This document shows, in pieces, positions 57,319 to 64,000 of a stretch of 64,000 nucleotides of DNA. Each line of letters begins with the position of its first letter. Within the stretch, counting starts at the first letter, position 1. The position numbers and the translations under genes were made by a program. The notes below the pieces were generated by a model. It did not search any database. It was not told the DNA's origin and saw only the letters and a list, made by a program, of their open reading frames with translations. This DNA is from Aquatica leii (taxonomy: Eukaryota; Arthropoda; Insecta; Coleoptera; Lampyridae): assembly GCA_035610365.1 (NCBI GenBank), contig CM069434.1:96832806-96896805 (forward strand), given 5' to 3'.

Positions 57319-58511
57319 TATTACAAGCTTATAGGTCTTACAAACCTTGCACGGCCAACTTACATAGTCGAAGATAAAGGAGGTTCAAGCAAATAATATT
57401 AAAAGGCCGCCACATCTTTTATAAGTACAACTTCTATCTCGATCAGGACAGAAGGTTCAAGTTTGTAACGAATTCCAGGTTTGTAATCTTTGTTGCACTG
57501 GTGTTCGTGTAACCAACCAAAAAGAAATCTGTGTTACCATAAAAAAAGATAAAATAGGTATAACAACATTAATTTAATAACGTAGATTATTAACGAGTCT
57601 ATCTAATTCTCAATCCATAAATGCCAGGAGTATCTGCAACACACAACACATAAGTTTTAACGAAGTGGATAGCGAAGAAAATTACATAATAAATATTGTT
57701 TGTACACACAAAATAATTAGTGAAACTACCTCAATGGTATTGAAAAAATGATTGTAATTACGGAAATTAACATAAGCAAAAATTCCGTGAGTGACTTTTC
57801 TGACAGCGACAAAATAATTAAATAAACTTACCCACAATCCAGTACCTACTTGTTTGAAGAAAACGTTTTCCTCGTTGAGTCAGCTTGGAATAAATTTGAA
57901 TAGCAAATCGTGTCAACACAATGACTCACGAAAGCAAGGTCTACAAAATTGTTTATTATTACTAAAAGAAAGTACACATAACATAACCCGATTATCGAAT
58001 GCTGTTGTACACATTCAGTGAAAGTTGGTGTCGCAGGTGTTTGCCGCATGAGTAGAATCTCGAAGAACAGTTTTTGTTTTTGTTTTTTTTTAGTTTTAAA
58101 AGTAGGCCTTACAAAGTTATACTCGTCCCATGAAGGTATTTATCGATGTTAATCCCTGATCGATAATGCATCAAAACGTACTGCCAAAACGTGGCAAGAC
58201 GGTTATCAAATTAAGAAAGAAATAACCAAAAGATCCTAACAAAACGGATGTAAATTGCTTACCCGGTGATGGAGAAATTACTTTAAAAGCGTAATGAAAT
58301 AATAATTTCATTTCCATTAACGTGGATGTCCTTAGAAAGAAACCGTACTTAAATTATTCCACACCACCTACCATTTTAGGTAGTTGTCAGTTTAACGTCT
58401 TGATAAAAAATGACAGTAAAAGACAATTCGGCAGAGAACGTCAAAACCGAAATCTAATTTTAATTCAACCAATATACAGGATATTACGTTACGAAATTTT
58501 TGCACTTAACA
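57319..58511. repeat. Solo LTR (1193 bp) with 4-bp target duplication GATT
   Basis: Second member of the family at 3660-5089. It is flanked by a perfect GATT duplication (57315-57318 and 58512-58515). The 5' end is TATTAC (TG changed to TA) and the 3' end TTAACA. It is shorter than its relative because of internal indels. By eye the two are about 75-80% identical. Confidence 0.85.
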
Positions 58512-58515
58512 GATT

Positions 58516-59548
58516 TATAAAATGAAGTTTGTAGTTCTTTATCGTATAGCCAAAACGATTCTGATTTATCTGATTTAGTATCTATCTCTCCTATAGTTAC
58601 CGTTTGTGGTAAAAAAACTCTCTCTTATAAACAACAGTTTTTATTTAAAAAAACCGTTTCTCATTTTAGTGAGTTAGTTTCTTATAAACTTGATCGTACT
58701 AATTTAGCTAAACACTACATTGACACCGGTGAGACGTTACTTTTTAAACAAAGACATTATCTTTTGTCTCCTGCCATGCAATCACATTAACATAAAAAGA
58801 TCGATAAAATGTTGAAGCTAAGTGTTATTCGTGTATCAAATAGTCCTTGGAATAGCACAGTTCTATTAGTAAAAAATAAAAATGCAAACTTAGAGCTTGT
58901 TATAATGCACGTCTTCTTAATGCTGATACAAAGAATAATTCGTACCCATTACCTTGTACTGATTCTTCGTAAAACTTTCTGTCAAATTCCGTTGGAAAGA
59001 TTCTTATATGCCAAAACTGCTTTTTGTGTTTCTGACAAAGTCTTCTTTAAATTTGTGGTTATGCCTTTTGGTTTGTCGAACAGTTCACAAACAATACAGG
59101 GTGTTATGGATCGTGTTTTAGGTGCTGTTTTATTGGATCATTCATTTTTCGCTTTCGTAGTTGATAAAAAAAGTTTACGTACTGATCCTGGTAAAGTTTC
59201 TGCTATTGTAAATTTTCCCAGGCCTAGAAACACAGCTGAAATAAAACGAGCATGCGGACTTATTGGTTACTATCGTCGTTTCATTAAAGATTATGCTGCT
59301 TTGTCTGCGTCAATTACTTCTCTCTTTAAAGGAAAATCTAAGAGTCAAATTATTGCCTGGTTCAATGAAGCTGAAATTACTTTCAAGTAAATTAAACGTC
59401 GTATTACGTCAGGTCCCATTCTTGTCTCTCTAGATTTTAGTTGTCAATTTTTCATTCAAACTGACGCTAGTAATGTAGCGTTAGGCGCTGTATTATTTCA
59501 ACGTTTGAATGACGGTTTGAAACATTCTATATCTTTTTTTACGTTAAG
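58516..59548 (+). pseudogene. Gypsy 3 reverse transcriptase and RNase H, internally deleted
   Basis: Frame pieces are HYIDTGETLLFKQRHYLLSP (58715-58775), the start of the RT region. From 58809 come LSVIRVSNSPWNSTVLLVKN, KTAFCVSDKVFFKFVVMPFG, LSNSSQTIQGVMDRVLG and then FFAFVVDKKSLRTDPGKV. The YxDD catalytic box expected between FAFVV and the following segment is deleted. FPRPRNTAEIKRACGLIGYY, RRFIKDYAALSASITSLFKG and the RNase H start FFIQTDASNVALGAVLFQRL follow in the next frame up to about 59548. There the sequence is cut by the Mutator-YqaJ element. No integrase is visible. Confidence 0.83.
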
Positions 59549-59854
59549 AGGGGCCTTCTCCATCCCTACTCCAAGTTTATGACTTAGTTTAGAAATACGA
59601 CATTTATATATTCAACTAGTCACCGCTAGATGGTGAAGTATTTGTATTTTTGAAATTTAAATAAAAATATTTAAATCGGACTACCAAAGGATGAATCATA
59701 TATTTTGTTTTATAAACACACGTGCAAATAACTTTCGCATTGTTGATTATTTCAGATTATCTAGAATACGATAACGTTGCGAACGCGTAACTATTTTTAG
59801 TGTTCGGTTAAAAAATTTTGATAGTGTTTCGTGATTTTTTATTTGACTTTTATT

Positions 59855-62800
59855 ATGGGTCGTTTATACGGAAGACGTCCACGTAAAGGCAATAGAGCTG
59901 CTAGGGCTCAAAAGAAAGCCTGGATTATTAAGAAAGCGAAAGTTCAAAACTTAGAAAATTCTAACAGGTAACTAAAACTGTTTTTATGTAAAATTTTGTA
60001 ATTATGTCATTACTATAATAGTATTATTATTATTTTAGTCAATGTACGTTTACTACAAAATAATTACTAATTTTCAGATCCGAGCCTATGATCTTTGATG
60101 AATTACCTTTAAAGGAAAAAGAAGTGACCAACCTAACCGATTTCTATGATAATAACGTACCAAGTACAAGTTGGGAAGGCAACGATGACATATTACCGAG
60201 AAGGTAAATAATAAAAAAATATTTTTCCGGAAATCGTCTTGAAAACAAACATTCTCCTGCTTGTTAACGCACAGGAAAATTTAATTTTCCGGACTAGTAC
60301 TGTAAAGACTTTACAAGACGAAAAATAAAAAAGATACTTTAAAAAAGAAAAATTTATTTAAAACTATTAATTAGAAATATTATTATAAATTAATAATTAA
60401 TAAAAAAATGTAAATGTTCCAAAAACTTGAGGGTTTGTGCAAACTAGGTTTTTCCGCAAAATAGACAAGAAATACTACTTCGGTAAGTGAAGTAACCTTT
60501 TTTTCTCGACGCCAATATTCGAAAATTTGGTAATACCCTTTCATACCGCTCTTTTGATTTACCCGGTAATAGATCGTCAGTAACAGCATTCACATCAAAG
60601 GGAATGCTATCGCAATGTTCGTCTTCTTTTATCATTATTTTATGAAATAACACTGTCTTCACAACACAGGCACAAAATTGATGAAATTTTTGTGATGTTG
60701 TTTACTTTGTAACTATAGTTGCCAACAAAATTGACAAACTTAATTTTTGTGGAATATGTAAAAACAATTTCTAACATTTGTAAATTTTGTCTTTTTTACG
60801 ATTTCCGGAAAAATTTAATACAAAACACGTCAGTAAAATCTCTTACTTGACTCGGAGCTTTAAAATACTCGGCACAAGGTGCCTCGTATATCAATTTAGC
60901 TCCTCTTCATTAATGTGAGATTTTCCTGACTTTTCTGTAAATAACTACTGTTTTATTTAAGTGATTTAAGTAATAGGGAATTACCTTTCAAAACCTATAA
61001 TGCCAAGGATTTTATTAAGAAAAGGACTGTTACTGAGAAGGAATTTGGAACAATATCGACGGAGGAATGTGAAAGGTAAATATAATTCTTGTCAAAGATA
61101 CATGTGTACATGTATGTATATGTATATGTTGGAAATAAGTGAACTATGTGTGTCAGTTATTATTTTAGTATATTCGAATATTCGATATTTAAAAACATGT
61201 TAAATGTGCTAGCATGATCACTTTTTTTATCATCTATTCATTCACATCTCTGACAATGTTTATATTTATTTTTTATAGAATTGAAAACTACCCTTTAGAA
61301 ATAGAACAGGAGCAAAAAAAATGGCCAATCACCGGTAACAGAATTGTTGAACTGCAATATGTGTTGAACAAAACACTAGATCTTCAATTTAACCATTCCA
61401 AAATTTGTAATGGGCTTATTGAGGCAACAAAAGAAATTCATAATGGTCAGGGTTTAATAAGTACAATAATTTTCTCCTGTACTAAATGTGCCAATCAGTT
61501 TAATGTAATCACCGAAAACCCAGAGAAGATTATTTCAGATATAAATGTTGGAGCTGTATGGGGCACATTAGCAACTGGAAGTACACATGGACATCTTGAA
61601 GAACTTTTAAGTTGCATGAATATTCCCTCAACGCCAGAAAAGATGTTTTATAGATTGGAAAATGAATTAGGGGAGGTTTGTATCTACTCCTGAACGTCCA
61701 TATAAGTTAATTCTCTAATAAGTAGAACATCAGTGTCGTATTATCAAAATTTGTATATGTAACTGTTACAAATATTGATAATCTTATTTTCTTCTTTGAA
61801 AAGTTAACATCTATTTTCTGTTGTTGATGTGTTATCAAAATAAATTGCATTATCTTCGATTGCTAACATAAAAATACCTAATATTTTATAATTTATTTAA
61901 AACTAAATTTTTGCATTTTTTTATTATAGGAATGGAGCTCATCACTAAGTCTAGGAATGATTGAGGCTGGTAAACGAGAGAAAGAATATGCAGTATCAAA
62001 TGGGCATTTGTGTTTGGATGGAACTCCGTACATCACAGTGTATGTAGACGGTTCATGGAGCAAACGCTCATATGGCACAAATTTTAATGCCTTGTCTGGA
62101 ATGGTTGGTATTGTTGGCCGTCATACTGGAGAATTGCTGTTTGCTGGCGTTCGAAATAAATTTTGTTCAATATGCGAACGAGCTAAAAATAATAATACAG
62201 CAGCAGAATCACATGTGTGTTATAAAAACTGGAATAATTCAGCGCCTGCAATGGAAGCAGATTTGGTGGTAGAAGGATTTAATTTAAGTCAAAAAATGCA
62301 TCGCGTAAAATATCTCAAATTTGTCGGAGATGGTAATTCCAGTGTTTTAGCCAAAATCAGGCAGCATGTTACATATGGGCATCAAGTTAAAAAAATTGAA
62401 TGCACTAACCACGCGTTAAAGAATTATGGCAAGCATTTATATAAGATTAAGGCAGATACAACGATTAACATCAAAGGAAGAAAATTGTTGACAAAAACCA
62501 AAATTATGATGCTCACCAAAAGAGCAAAATGCTTCATACATGAACATTCCAAGAAACTGCAAAAGAACATTCCTTTGCTTAAGAAAGATTTAGAAAATGG
62601 ACTACATCATGTTTTTGGAGATCATTCTGATTGCAGAGAGGGAACATGTAATAATATTGGCGAACACGCAGATAATATAGTTTCAGATCTCAAATCTACT
62701 TCCATCTTCAATCACTTATATGGTAAATAATAGATGTAAAGTACGATGTATGAAATTTTAACAGCTTAATTTGTTTAGGTGCCATAAATGTATTGATTCG

Positions 62801-64000
62801 TAAAGCTGATCTATTAATAGAAAATGAAAATAATAATAGAACCGAAAGGCTAATGAATATTGTATCACGATTTAATATGGGCAAAAGATTAAACTTAATA
62901 CAGCGTGGTTCATATCAGCGACGAGTGTTTCTTAGTGGTTTAAGGTACAACAAATCGTATGCTTGGCACAGTAGTCCTTGGAAACGAGTAACAGGTAGAA
63001 GTCCTGGACAGCATTTTAAGAAATATATGGCAAAACAATTGAAACATTCGTGTAGAGCAAAAAAAGTTCCTAAAAAATTGTTTGGTGATAATGGTGTTGT
63101 GTCTCAAAAACATCTTCGAAATACCGATTATGGACCCAGTGCAGAACAGGCTGAAGAAGATCCAGAAATAATTTCATTAGAATGTTCTAGGCTATTGGAA
63201 AACCTTGAAGTATGCGCCCTGACTATGCACGATTGCGAACAATATTATATTTCTTTTTTAAAGGTTACACGTGAAGAACGAGATAAAATCCAAATCAATA
63301 CCATTGGCCAATTTGGAAATGATTTATACGAATCTGAGAGAAAGTTTCGGCTAACAGCATCAGTTTTTGGAAGAGTTATCAAAAAGCGAGCATATACTTC
63401 ATGTCACAATATTGTAAAGACTTGCTTGGCAAAAACTTCATTTCATACAGACGCTACTGAATACGGGATAGCAAAAGAAAATGTAGCCATAAAAGTTTTT
63501 GAAGAAAGGACAAAGTTAAATGTTAAAAAATCTGGTTTTTGGATAGATTTAAGATATGGATTCTTAGGTGCTTCGCCTGATGGTATTGATAAATATAAAC
63601 GTAGTACATAAAATACATTAATATGATTAATATGATTTAGGCCTTGTTGGAGAAGATTCACTGGTTGAGGTAAAATGCATATATATAAAATCTGACGTAC
63701 AAATAAGCAGTATCGACGATGTTATTAACTTAAGAAGACAGCAAATATGTCTACAAAAAACTGAAGGTGGAATCAGACTAAAACGCAATCATTCGTACTA
63801 TTACCAGGTATTACAATAAAAGGTTTTTTTTATTGCTTTCTCATATACAAAAATATGAGATGAACAGCAAATGGCTGTTTTTTAGAATTATTACATTAAT
63901 ATCACTTATATAAGAAAGCATTGCAACAGTTACAATGGTAGTATTTTAATGTTACAATTAGTTTAATTGTAGGTTCAAGGACAAATAAACATTACCAACA
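59855..64000 (+). CDS. Mutator-like transposase-YqaJ nuclease fusion protein, eight predicted exons, 3' end beyond window
   Basis: Predicted exons: 59855-59967, 60078-60203, 60977-61075, 61279-61675, 61930-62722, 62779-63600, 63641-63807 and 63973 onward. All introns have GT-AG borders and the ~848 codons stay in frame with no stops. Exon 1 encodes a basic start (MGRLYGRRPRKGNRAARAQK). Exons 4-5 hold a Mutator-like transposase domain (NRIVELQYVL; VWGTLATGSTHGHLEELLSC; TVYVDGSWSKRSYGTN; KYLKFVGDGNSSV; IECTNHALKNYGKHLYKIK; HHVFGDHSDC). The C-terminal part has the YqaJ motifs: RLTASVFG (~residue 700), LGASPDG (~775), DSLVEVK (~790) and YYYQVQGQ (~840). These supply the Asp, Glu-x-Lys and Gln of a PD-(D/E)xK exonuclease. 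Such fusions are known as uncharacterised proteins in insects. Likely nuclear; activity untested. Confidence 0.85.
60221..60814 (-). mobile_element. 594-bp TIR element in intron 2, with tyrosine-recombinase-like N-terminal fragment
   Basis: Perfect 17-bp inverted ends, ATTTTTCCGGAAATCGT at 60221-60237 and its inverse at 60798-60814. The minus strand inside encodes, in two frames, DDLLPGKSKERYE and then YYQIFEYWRREKKVTSLTEV and VYFAEK..KPSSFWNIYIFL. This resembles the SAM-like N-terminal domain of a tyrosine-recombinase-like protein family common in insects. The catalytic domain is absent. No target duplication was obvious. Confidence 0.7.

Larger units (their letters stand above)
59549..64000 (+). 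mobile_element. Mutator-like element with YqaJ nuclease fusion (right end outside window)
   Basis: The left boundary is inferred from loss of gypsy RNase H similarity at about 59548, where GAGGGGCCTTCTCCATCCCT begins. About 300 bases of leader follow and then a multi-exon gene. Whether it is still a transposon or a domesticated gene depends on terminal repeats, which cannot be tested because the right end lies outside the window. Confidence 0.6.

Noticed and set aside
61000..61203. 67-codon frame read without splicing in the Mutator-YqaJ gene
   Set aside because: Its first part is out of frame with exon 3 and it runs into the intron; the spliced model explains the region better.

Overview
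This window looks like arthropod, most likely insect, nuclear DNA. It is very AT-rich, eukaryotic in layout (GT-AG introns, TATA box, AATAAA signals) and built mainly from decayed and nested transposable elements. The best-supported ordinary host gene is a three-exon RR-1 cuticular protein gene at 12044-12486 on the minus strand, which also gives the insect assignment. No bacterial-type operons, rRNA genes or CRISPR arrays were seen.

Layout. 1-1569: the 5' part of a Ty1/copia element (minus strand, intact reading frame to the window edge) that landed in an older Ty3/gypsy element (1580-5900, minus), itself split by a solo LTR with a 4-bp target duplication. 6237-8634: an element with ~240-bp terminal inverted repeats and a broken PIN/FEN-like nuclease ORF. 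8757-11412: MULE (FLYWCH-type) transposon remains with GC-rich ends. 12044-12486: cuticle gene. 13700-15620: Penelope-like element. 16200-18405: broken hAT-like multicopy transposon ORF. 21180-23520: a second gypsy fragment split by a 1286-bp TIR element (TA target duplication) that carries a small spliced ORF. 23670-24600: RTE-like LINE.

24767-37657 is a giant inverted repeat: two ~5.9-kb arms around a ~1-kb spacer, each arm holding a 19-bp minisatellite, a tRNA-like sequence and the same small two-exon ORF. Next come a Tc1/mariner-like transposase gene lacking its third catalytic block (37910-39171), three piggyBac pseudogenes (41632-42690, 45500-46274, 55090-55810), nested LINE and Penelope fragments (43660-44680), a pogo-like transposase with a C-terminal PHD-like finger (47900-49680), and a BEL/Pao element with an adjoining envelope-like remnant (50595-53990).

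56201-59548: a third gypsy element, also split by a solo LTR of the same family as the one at 3660-5089. 59549-64000: the most striking gene, an intron-rich Mutator-like transposase fused to a YqaJ-type PD-(D/E)xK nuclease. It reads open through eight predicted exons to the window edge, and its second intron holds a 594-bp TIR element with a tyrosine-recombinase-like N-terminal fragment.

The elements record layered invasion: old gypsy, BEL and piggyBac copies with frameshifts and deletions, then solo LTRs and TIR elements whose target duplications are still perfect, then the apparently intact copia and Mutator-YqaJ genes. Because most transposases here are broken, the intact ones stand out.
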